NCBI GenBank assembly: GCA_017395365.1
Contig: JAFPUN010000012.1
Coordinates: forward strand, 83,330 to 122,649
Reading direction: 5' to 3'
Origin: Bacteroidales bacterium
GTDB taxonomy: Bacteria > Bacteroidota > Bacteroidia > Bacteroidales > F082
Length of the DNA: 39,320 bases
The notes under the pieces are model-generated. The model searched no databases. It was not told where the DNA came from and worked only from the letters and a program-made list of their open reading frames with translations. Shown here piece after piece: positions 25,249 through 31,759 of the stretch; position 1 is the first letter of the stretch, and each line of letters opens with the position of its first letter. Position numbers and translations under genes: made by a program.

Positions 25249-25704
25249 ATGGACGACAACAACCTCAACAACGGACTCGACGACCTCCTCAACATGTTCA
25301 AGAAAATGATGGAGGGGCAAGACCTTGACGCCATTCCGGGCATCACCGAAGAACAAAAAGAGCAATTGAAGATGTTCTTGGAAGACTTTGATGAGATGAA
25401 AGATGAAATGAAGGTCGAGATTTACAAATTGGATCCTTTCTCGAAACAGATGATGGAGATGGTCCTGGGGCAACTGAAAAACTTCTCTGGCAACACGCAA
25501 CTTGCTGGAGACCAACCTGTTGCGCCAGTAGAGCCTCCTGTAAACAAGGAGAAGCAGCTGACCGACATTCCTGGCACCACCGAGAATCTGGAAGCCCATC
25601 TTGCCGCCATTGACGACCAGTTGCGTCAGCCCGACCTTTCCGAGGAAGAAATCAACCGACTGCTTGACGAGCGTTCCGCTATTGCAAAAGAGTTGAGAGT
25701 TTAG
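25249..25704 (+). CDS. acidic helical protein of unknown function, C-terminus formed by a repeat
   Basis: About 151 aa from the ATG at 25249 (MDDNNLNNGLDDLLNMFKKMMEG); an in-frame ATG at 25210 would add 13 residues. It has no signal peptide. The composition is acidic and Met/Glu/Leu rich with long predicted helices (ITEEQKEQLKMFLEDFDEMKDEMKVEIYKLDPFSKQMMEMVLGQLKNF). After a Pro/Val-rich linker (AGDQPVAPVEPPVNK) comes a second helical part (TENLEAHLAAIDDQLRQPDLSEEEINRLLDERSAIAKELRV). The last residues LRV and the TAG stop are encoded by the beginning of a GAGAGTT repeat array, so the native C-terminus may have been replaced. I recognise no family. Confidence 0.65.
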   Translation: MDDNNLNNGLDDLLNMFKKMMEGQDLDAIPGITEEQKEQLKMFLEDFDEMKDEMKVEIYKLDPFSKQMMEMVLGQLKNFSGNTQLAGDQPVAPVEPPVNKEKQLTDIPGTTENLEAHLAAIDDQLRQPDLSEEEINRLLDERSAIAKELRV

Positions 25705-25755
25705 AGTGTAGAGTTGAGAGTCAGTTGAGAGTTTAAAGTTTAAAGTTTAAAGTAA
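25690..25755 (+). repeat. second GAGAGTT/TTTAAAG array
   Basis: It starts inside the preceding gene (GAGTTGAGAGTTTAG) and continues as GAGTTGAGAGTCAGTTGAGAG, then three TTTAAAG units. The first part is the same repeat as at 24929-25090 in the same orientation. Confidence 0.8.
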
Positions 25756-25766
25756 TTAGTATACAT

Positions 25767-26435
25767 ATGAAGAAAGTATTTTTCACCTTGATTGCATTGG
25801 TCGTTTCGGCGACATCCTTTGCACAACTCATCGCCAACAAGACCGATAACAAAGTGACCGTGGGCGTCGACCTGTTCAGCGACCTTCAACTCAAGACCAG
25901 TGACAACTGGGATGCTCGTGGCTTCAACCAAGGTGTCAGCTGGGCCATCACCTACAATTTCCCCTTGGGTGAGAGCACGAAACACACCGTCAGCATTGGC
26001 GCAGGCATGACGCACCACAACTACTTTTCATACAGCCACATTCTGAATCCTTATAGTGACACTTTGAAATATGCCCAGTGCCGCGACTTGGAAAACTTCA
26101 AGCGCTTCAAGGTGAACGCCAACTATGCCGACATCCCCTTGGAATTGCGCTTCCGCATCAAGGACCAAGTGAAGATTGGCGTAGGCTTCAAACTCGGCAT
26201 TCTCGTGATGGCCAAAACGAAATATGTGGGACCTAACGATGACGGCATCATGATTCACGAGAAAGAGACCTATATCAAGAACCTTGAACGCTACACCTAT
26301 TCGGCCACTTTGCGTGTGGGCTGGAGGTGGGTCAGTGCCTTTGCCGCCTATCAACTCAACCCCGTGTTTGAGGTCGGGCACGACGCTCCTGTGATCCACC
26401 CGCTCTCGGTAGGTGTTTCGTTTGCTCCGTTCTAA
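25767..26435 (+). CDS. outer-membrane beta-barrel protein (PorT-like fold)
   Basis: A 222-aa protein with signal peptide MKKVFFTLIALVVSATSFAQ. The mature chain shows alternating amphipathic strands (KVTVGVDLFSDLQLKTS, SWAITYNFPLG, HTVSIGAGMTHHNYF, IPLELRFRIKDQVKIGVGFKLGILVMAKT, YSATLRVGWRWVSAFAAYQLNPVF) and ends in SVGVSFAPF, a C-terminal aromatic strand. This fits an eight-stranded outer-membrane barrel of the OMP_b-brl type common in Bacteroidota. The function is unknown. It lies just upstream of queG on the same strand. Confidence 0.82.
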   Translation: MKKVFFTLIALVVSATSFAQLIANKTDNKVTVGVDLFSDLQLKTSDNWDARGFNQGVSWAITYNFPLGESTKHTVSIGAGMTHHNYFSYSHILNPYSDTLKYAQCRDLENFKRFKVNANYADIPLELRFRIKDQVKIGVGFKLGILVMAKTKYVGPNDDGIMIHEKETYIKNLERYTYSATLRVGWRWVSAFAAYQLNPVFEVGHDAPVIHPLSVGVSFAPF

Positions 26436-26447
26436 TCAAGACACGGG

Positions 26448-26462
26448 CCTGCGGAACGCAGG
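26448..26462. repeat. mini-hairpin CCTGCG-GAA-CGCAGG before queG
   Basis: Six-base arms around GAA, inside GACACGGGCCTGCGGAACGC. It lies between the beta-barrel gene and queG, ending 10 nt before the queG ATG. A related element follows the queG stop at 27410-27424. Confidence 0.5.
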
Positions 26463-26472
26463 ACCAAGAGAC

Positions 26473-27402
26473 ATGAGTGCCCTTTCGAACTGGATCGTTG
26501 CTGAAGCCGAACAATTGGGCTTCGATGCCTGTGGCATTGCGAGTGCGAGGGCTCTGGATGAAGAGTCGGCCCTCGTTGAGCAATGGCTCGACGAAGGGCG
26601 CGAAGGCGAGATGGGCTACCTGACGCGCAACCGAGAGAAACGCTATGACCCTCGCCTATTGGTGGAAGGCACAAAAAGCATCGTCACCGTACTCTACAAC
26701 TATTTCCCGAAACAGCAAATCGGCGACAACGGGCGCTACAAAATCGCCAAATATGCCTATGGCGCTGACTATCATGATGTGCTGAAGCGCAAGATGCGTC
26801 AGCTGTTGGAGCGTATCGATACCCAAACAGGGAAACTAGAAGGCACGCGCATCTTTGTCGACTCGGCCCCTGTCCTCGACCGTGCTTGGGCCGTCCGTTG
26901 TGGCCTGGGGTTCATCGGCAAAAACACCACCTTAATCCATCCCAAGAAAGGCTCTTTCTTTTTCATTGGACATCTGTTTCTCCCATTGGAATTGGAAGAA
27001 ACGGGAAAAACCATGGCCAACCATTGTGGACGGTGCACGAAATGCATTGACGCCTGCCCTACTGGCGCCTTGGAAGCCCCTTTTCGAATCGATGCACGAA
27101 AATGCATCTCCTACCTCACCATCGAATACAAAGGCAGCCTCGAAGGATACGATCCCAAGCGTTTCAACGGTTGGATGTATGGCTGCGACACCTGTCAGGA
27201 TGTGTGCCCCTACAACCGTTTCTCGCTACCCAACATAGAGCCGGAATTTCAGCCTTCAGAACAACTGTTGGCCATGAAAGAAGAAGACTGGAAAAGCCTC
27301 AACAAAGAAGGATTTGAGGCATTGTTCAAACACTCCGCCATGCAACGGGCGGGGTATGAGGGCTTGAAGCGAAATATTGTGTTCCTCTCTAACTCTAAAT
27401 AA
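26473..27402 (+). CDS. queG: epoxyqueuosine reductase, short form
   Basis: A 309-aa enzyme for the last step of queuosine tRNA modification: cobalamin-dependent reduction of epoxyqueuosine. The start is the ATG at 26473 (MSALSNWIVAEAEQLGFDACGIASA); a longer frame would translate the upstream hairpin. The catalytic region FVDSAPVLDRAWAVRCGLGFIGKNT holds the conserved Asp130. Two 4Fe-4S clusters are shown by CGRCTKCIDACPTGAL (Cys185, 188, 191, 195), Cys211 and CDTCQDVCP (Cys238, 241, 245). It ends soon after, without the C-terminal HEAT-repeat region of longer homologues such as the E. coli enzyme. Confidence 0.95.
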   Translation: MSALSNWIVAEAEQLGFDACGIASARALDEESALVEQWLDEGREGEMGYLTRNREKRYDPRLLVEGTKSIVTVLYNYFPKQQIGDNGRYKIAKYAYGADYHDVLKRKMRQLLERIDTQTGKLEGTRIFVDSAPVLDRAWAVRCGLGFIGKNTTLIHPKKGSFFFIGHLFLPLELEETGKTMANHCGRCTKCIDACPTGALEAPFRIDARKCISYLTIEYKGSLEGYDPKRFNGWMYGCDTCQDVCPYNRFSLPNIEPEFQPSEQLLAMKEEDWKSLNKEGFEALFKHSAMQRAGYEGLKRNIVFLSNSK

Positions 27403-27409
27403 GTGACGG

Positions 27410-27424
27410 ACTGCGAGACGCAGT
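27410..27424. repeat. mini-hairpin ACTGCG-AGA-CGCAGT after queG
   Basis: Six-base arms around AGA, starting 8 nt after the queG stop and lying between convergent genes. The flanks (GTGACGG...TTCGCGAC) resemble the element at 26448-26462. Confidence 0.5.
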
Positions 27425-27437
27425 TCGCGACAATGAA

Positions 27438-28085
27438 TTATCTCAAAGGAGAGTTGATGTTGTAGGTCAAAGTGAGTTGCCACACCTTGTTGTAATACTG
27501 ATTAATGAACCAACCCGGGTTGCCGGTGAAGCGGCAAGGCACCACGGAATACAAGAAACGAGCGCCTAGGCCGATATGTTCATTAAAGGCGACATGCACG
27601 CCAGCATTGCCCGTAGCGGAAAAGAAATTCCAACGGTTTGTGGTGACCTGATAATCGGCATCTGCATCCTCGGTGGCACGCAAACGGACATCGGCACTGA
27701 CACCGGCTTCAAGGGTGATGAAATCCAAGGGACGGCCACCCACACGGAAATAACCCAAATTGTATTGCAACATCAAAGGGATTTCGGCATAATGCAACCG
27801 TAAGCTATAGGGGGGATAATAATACTCATTCACCTCCTTGTCGGATGAATGCGCGCCAAGCAACGAATACTTCAGTTCGAGTTGGACCGCGAAATAATCG
27901 TCCAAGGGAAGGTTGGCATAAACACCTGCCGTGAAACCGAGCTGGTGATAGCCTGCATAGTGGTCGCCATCGACCTGGGCGAAGGTGGCGCCAGCGATAA
28001 GGCCGGCGTTGAAGCTTTGGGCCTGCATTTTGCCACAGGCAAAGAATGATACAATGATGATTAATGCGGTAAATATTCTTTTCAT
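27438..28085 (-). CDS. outer-membrane beta-barrel protein (PorT-like fold)
   Basis: A 215-aa protein. The signal peptide is MKRIFTALIIIVSFFACGKMQAQ; the internal Cys is not in a good lipobox. Strand-like segments include FNAGLIAGATFAQVDGDHYAGYHQLGFTAGVYANLPLDDYFAVQLELKYSLLG, LHYAEIPLMLQYNLGYFRVGGRPLDFITLEAGVSADVRL and GVHVAFNEHIGLGARFLYS. The pattern 'AEIPLMLQY' is typical of PorT/outer-membrane beta-barrel domain proteins in Bacteroidota. It shares its fold with the 25767 gene but little sequence. Function unknown. It is downstream of the lytic transglycosylase gene and may be cotranscribed, with a repeat between them. Confidence 0.85.
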   Translation of the reverse strand: MKRIFTALIIIVSFFACGKMQAQSFNAGLIAGATFAQVDGDHYAGYHQLGFTAGVYANLPLDDYFAVQLELKYSLLGAHSSDKEVNEYYYPPYSLRLHYAEIPLMLQYNLGYFRVGGRPLDFITLEAGVSADVRLRATEDADADYQVTTNRWNFFSATGNAGVHVAFNEHIGLGARFLYSVVPCRFTGNPGWFINQYYNKVWQLTLTYNINSPLR

Positions 28086-28101
28086 GGTTGTGAGTTCTAT
28101 T

Positions 28102-28132
28102 AGGACCGGCCCTTCGACGAGCTCAGGGACCT
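28102..28132. repeat. dispersed repeat of the CCCTGAGCxxGTCGAAGGGCC family
   Basis: On the minus strand GGTCCCTGAGCTCGTCGAAG then GGCC. Arms GGCCCT and AGGGACC surround the conserved core. It lies between the MltF-like and beta-barrel genes. The same core is in-frame at 35701-35724. Confidence 0.7.
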
Positions 28133-28141
28133 AATTTTGAA

Positions 28142-29566
28142 TTAATTATAGGTTGCTTGATACTGGTAGTAACGGTCGAGGACTTCTTCAACGAAACGGT
28201 AAGTCTCGGTGCCGCGCAGGTAACCCGCTTTGCAGCAGGTGTCGTTGTAGTATTGCTTCTTCGATTTATTGAGGATGAAATAGTCGACATTATTGTCCCA
28301 CACATCAGGGTATTTGCCATATTTCTCGGCAAGTCGTTGTGCGTCATACACATGACCAAGACCGGCATTGTAGGCAGCCAGCACGAATTTCACCCTTTCG
28401 GTGCTGTCGGCCACCTTGTTTTCCAAGCACTCGCCGAGGTATTTGATGAGTTTTCCGCCAGCTTCGAGTTGCTCCTCTGGGGTAGCGTCGTATCCGATCT
28501 CGTACTTTTCCATGACGACCGGCATAAGCTGCATGAGGCCGAAAGCGCCTTTCTCACTCTCCAAGTCAAGTCGGAAATGCGACTCCTGGTAGATGAGCGA
28601 GGCCAGCAGGCGCCAGTCCCAGCCAATGTTTTTGGCGGTTTTCTTGATGATGCCGTCGAAGCCCGAGAGCTCGCCTTCCTTGGGCTTGCGGGTGCCGAAC
28701 ACATTGCCTTTGTTGACATATTTGGCAAGGATGCGGTTGAGGTTGCGTTGCTCGAATCCGTCGATCCATCCGTTGAGTGCCATGAGGAGCGATGAGTCGT
28801 TGTCGTGGTTTTGGACGGCCCATCCCAAAGGTTGTTCGACGCTGACATTCAGCTTGGTATCGAGACCTTTCAAACCGATGGAAGCCATACGGGCCACATA
28901 CTCCTCCACCACGGTGTAGTCGATCTCACCCGACTCAACGGCTTGCACTAGGTCGAAACTATTGAGGCTGTCGCATTCCACGATGTAGATGGTATCGCCA
29001 ATCTGGTCGGAGAGGTGCTCCAGCAGCTTGACCTCGTGGCTGCCTTGGGGCAGGTGGACGGTCTTGCCAGCCAGGTCGACCGACGAGCGAAGCAGTTGGT
29101 TCTCCACTTCGTTGGCCGTCGACATCTTGTTCCAGTCTTTGGGCAGGCGTTGCACAAGCACGCTCTTCTGCATCAGGATGGGATCTGTCAGCAAGTAGCG
29201 CCGTTTCATGTCCTTGTTGGAACCGATGCCCACTGCCACCATGTCGACGCGACACGAGTCGAGGAGGGCGAAACAGGAGTCCAGATTCTCGTTGACAATC
29301 ATCTCAAGTTCCAAACCGTTGGCATTGCAGAAGTCGCTAAGCAGCTCATACTCAAAGCCCGACGGCGTAGGTTTCTCAGTATTGTAATTGATTATTTCAC
29401 AATTGGTTACGGCAACCAATCGTCCTCTTTCCTGAATGTGTTGCAGTACCGTCAGCGTGTCTTGTTCCACGATAGGCTCTTCTTCAGGTTGAGGGTTGTT
29501 GTTACACGACGTCAACCATCCAAGAGGGAGCAGCAACACAAGGAAAAACCTTAATAATTTCTTCAT
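28142..29566 (-). CDS. mltF: MltF-like membrane-bound lytic transglycosylase (lipoprotein)
   Basis: A 474-aa lipoprotein with lipobox LTSC near residue 21. Residues about 40-270 are a family-3 periplasmic solute-binding-like domain (RGRLVAVTNCEIINYNTEKPTPSGFEYELLSDFC ... VDMVAVGIGSNKDMKRRYLLTDPI), which in MltF regulates activity by binding muropeptides. The C-terminal SLT domain contains LLASLIYQESHFRLD with catalytic Glu328, then SEKGAFGLMQLMPVV and FVLAAYNAGLGHV. It cleaves peptidoglycan glycan strands to anhydro-muropeptides. The domain order matches MltF exactly. Confidence 0.92.
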   Translation of the reverse strand: MKKLLRFFLVLLLPLGWLTSCNNNPQPEEEPIVEQDTLTVLQHIQERGRLVAVTNCEIINYNTEKPTPSGFEYELLSDFCNANGLELEMIVNENLDSCFALLDSCRVDMVAVGIGSNKDMKRRYLLTDPILMQKSVLVQRLPKDWNKMSTANEVENQLLRSSVDLAGKTVHLPQGSHEVKLLEHLSDQIGDTIYIVECDSLNSFDLVQAVESGEIDYTVVEEYVARMASIGLKGLDTKLNVSVEQPLGWAVQNHDNDSSLLMALNGWIDGFEQRNLNRILAKYVNKGNVFGTRKPKEGELSGFDGIIKKTAKNIGWDWRLLASLIYQESHFRLDLESEKGAFGLMQLMPVVMEKYEIGYDATPEEQLEAGGKLIKYLGECLENKVADSTERVKFVLAAYNAGLGHVYDAQRLAEKYGKYPDVWDNNVDYFILNKSKKQYYNDTCCKAGYLRGTETYRFVEEVLDRYYQYQATYN

Positions 29567-29645
29567 TTCTCTTGGCTTAGGACCGGTAAAAGTAGGAAAT
29601 TTATCAATTTGAACGAAAAAAATCTTTCCGTTCGGCTTATTTTCG

Positions 29646-29653
29646 TAATTTTG
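29646..29653 (+). promoter_or_regulatory. -7 box for the PlsC-like/metallophosphatase operon
   Basis: TAATTTTG, 23 nt upstream of the ATG at 29677, matches TAnnTTTG. No clear -33 TTTG. Confidence 0.4.
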
Positions 29654-29676
29654 CTAACTTAATTTCACGACTAAAA

Positions 29677-30966
29677 ATGGCAAAAAAGATACAAGATTCC
29701 AACTTTTGGTATTCCTTTTTTCTTCCATACGTCAATTGGCATACGCGCATGTCGTACCGCCGTTTTGAGGTGCATGGGAAAGAGAACATCCCAAAAAACA
29801 GTGCCGTGATTTTCGGCGTCAACCACAGCAATACGCTGATGGACGCTTTGGTGTTGCTGGCTTCAGACAACATCAAGAAGGTGTTCATTGCACGAGGCGA
29901 CATTTTCAAGAACCCCATCGTAGCCAAGATCCTTAACTTCCTACGCATCTTACCCATCTTCCGCATCCGCAACGGTGTAGCCGCCGTCCGCCAAAACGAC
30001 GACTCGCTCAACAAGGCCGTCGATGTCATCCACGACCATGTCGACCTCTATCTCTTCCCCGAAGGCACCCACCGCACCAAGCATTCGTTGATGCGCATGG
30101 GCAAAGGCCTGTTCCACATTGCAGTGGATGCCAATAAGCAATTCGGTGACCAGAATCCCGTCTACATCGTCCCTGCTGCCATTGAATACGGCGACTACTT
30201 CCGCTTCCGCTCCACAGCCATGATCAATTTCGGCAAGCCGATTAATGTGACCGAGTATTTCAAGCACACCACGGAAGAAAACGAAGCCGCCAACATCAAC
30301 ATTTTGAAAGATGAACTATCGGCAGAAATATCAAAACTGTTCACCTACATCCCCGATGACGAAGACTACGATGCCATCTGGGAAATCGTGAAGATGAAAA
30401 ACGAGAAACGTGCCGGTGGGTTGTACAAGAAGATGCTCCGCAACCGCGCCACCGTCGACAAAGTGCTGAAATTCAAGGAAGAGCAACCAGAAGACGCCAA
30501 GAACTTGTTTGAGCGCGTGATCGCCTTTGCCCAGCAACGCAAACGCGAAAAGATCTCTGTCACTTCGACGGCGAAGAAATACCCGCTGCTCAACTCGTTG
30601 TGGAAACTCGCCGTGCTGCTGGTGGGCCTTCCCTACTTCCTGGCTTCGGCGGCAGTCCAACTTCCTACATGGCTCCTCACATTGATTATCAGAGGCAAAC
30701 TGAAAGATCCTGCCTTTGGCAACACAGTCAGCTATGGCGTGAAGCTCATTCTCTCGCCTTTGGTCGTCATCGTCGGCACCATCCTGCTGTTCTGTTTCCT
30801 GCCATGGCCCTGGGCCTTGGGCGGCATGGTACTCCTTCTCTTCTCCTATCCCCTCTTCGTCGACTACCTAGAGTTGGCCCGCCGCTGGCTCTCCGATGTG
30901 CGTTGGACCTTTAAGAAGAAACTGCGCAAGCAATACGAATCGCTGAACCTCAACAACTTGTTCTAA
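29677..30966 (+). CDS. 1-acylglycerol-3-phosphate acyltransferase-like (PlsC/LPLAT family)
   Basis: A 429-aa protein. The N-terminal half is an LPLAT acyltransferase: FGVNHSNTLMDAL holds the catalytic His50 and Asp56, as HX5D rather than the usual HX4D, a variant I recall from other NHPNxxxD-type LPLATs. The substrate motif FPEGTHRTKHSLMRMGKG is near 126-143. The C-terminal part has two or three hydrophobic segments (LAVLLVGLPYFLASAAVQLPTWLLTLII; LIVSP-like VKLILSPLVVIVGTILLFCFLPWPWALGGMVLLLF). It probably acylates lysophosphatidic acid or another glycerolipid at the membrane. Its stop overlaps the next ATG (TAATG), so translation is coupled. Confidence 0.87.
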   Translation: MAKKIQDSNFWYSFFLPYVNWHTRMSYRRFEVHGKENIPKNSAVIFGVNHSNTLMDALVLLASDNIKKVFIARGDIFKNPIVAKILNFLRILPIFRIRNGVAAVRQNDDSLNKAVDVIHDHVDLYLFPEGTHRTKHSLMRMGKGLFHIAVDANKQFGDQNPVYIVPAAIEYGDYFRFRSTAMINFGKPINVTEYFKHTTEENEAANINILKDELSAEISKLFTYIPDDEDYDAIWEIVKMKNEKRAGGLYKKMLRNRATVDKVLKFKEEQPEDAKNLFERVIAFAQQRKREKISVTSTAKKYPLLNSLWKLAVLLVGLPYFLASAAVQLPTWLLTLIIRGKLKDPAFGNTVSYGVKLILSPLVVIVGTILLFCFLPWPWALGGMVLLLFSYPLFVDYLELARRWLSDVRWTFKKKLRKQYESLNLNNLF

Positions 30967-31676
30967 TGTCACAACGCTGGATTATCCCTGATATTCATGG
31001 TTGCGCGAAGACCTTGAAAGTGCTCCTTGAGAACATGCTCAAGGTGACAAAGAACGACGATGTCTATTTTTTGGGCGACTACATCGACCGTGGTCCCGAT
31101 GGCAAAGGCGTCATCGACTATCTCATGCGCCTGCAAAAAGAGGAGTATAACGTGCATTTCCTTAAAGGCAACCACGAAGACATGTGCGTGACGGCTTTTG
31201 TAGCCGACAAAAAGAAGAAGTTCTTGGGGGGCAAGCATCCAGAACAGAAAGAATGGGAAGCCGTGGGCGCCAAGGCCACCTTGGAAAGCTTCGGGGTTAA
31301 GCATCCACGCGAGATTCCGCAGCTTTATATCGACTGGATGAATGCCTGCGTGCCTTACGTCGAGTTGGAAGAATACATCCTCGTGCATGCCGGCATGAAT
31401 TTCAGCATCGCCGACCCGTTTGAGGACACAAAGAGCATGATGTGGACCCGCAAGTTCAGGGTCGACTTCAACAAATCGCATGGCAAGAAGATTATCCATG
31501 GCCACATTCCCGTTGACTACAGTTTCATGAATATGGTCATCGAGCAAAACGAAAACTACGATTTCATTGCCTTGGACAATGGCGTTTTCGTGACTGACAA
31601 ACCCGGACTAGGGAATTTGACTGCCTTCAATCCTGATACGAAACAGATTGTGGCACAGTCGAATATGGATTTTTGA
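30966..31676 (+). CDS. metallophosphatase, bacterial PP1-like Ser/Thr phosphatase family
   Basis: A 236-aa calcineurin-like phosphoesterase. All core motifs are present: PDIHGC at 8-13, FLGDYIDRGPD at 36-45, FLKGNHEDM at 66-73, a histidine in LVHAGMNF, and HGHIPVDYS with the last metal-binding His. This arrangement fits PrpA/ApaH-like bacterial Ser/Thr phosphatases, which may act on phosphoproteins or nucleotides. It has no signal peptide. It is coupled to the acyltransferase gene by a one-base overlap. Confidence 0.9.
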   Translation: MSQRWIIPDIHGCAKTLKVLLENMLKVTKNDDVYFLGDYIDRGPDGKGVIDYLMRLQKEEYNVHFLKGNHEDMCVTAFVADKKKKFLGGKHPEQKEWEAVGAKATLESFGVKHPREIPQLYIDWMNACVPYVELEEYILVHAGMNFSIADPFEDTKSMMWTRKFRVDFNKSHGKKIIHGHIPVDYSFMNMVIEQNENYDFIALDNGVFVTDKPGLGNLTAFNPDTKQIVAQSNMDF

Positions 31677-31728
31677 ACACGGGGATTTTTTCGAACACAG
31701 ATTGCACGGATTTTCACGGAATATTATT

Positions 31729-31756
31729 GTAGAGACGGTGTGCACACCGTCTCTAC
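31729..31756. repeat. perfect 28-bp palindrome, GTAGAGACG family
   Basis: Left arm GTAGAGACGGTGTG and right arm CACACCGTCTCTAC are exact inverse complements. It lies between convergent genes, right after a sequence (CGAACACAGATTGCACGG) that also looks like a dispersed repeat. The arms' outer nine bases equal those of 12895-12924. Confidence 0.85.
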
Positions 31757-31759
31757 CAT

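Noticed and set aside
28390-29255. Several alternative frames in the MltF-like region
   Set aside because: They are Arg/Ser-rich shadows; the 474-aa frame has a lipobox, a binding domain and a complete SLT domain.
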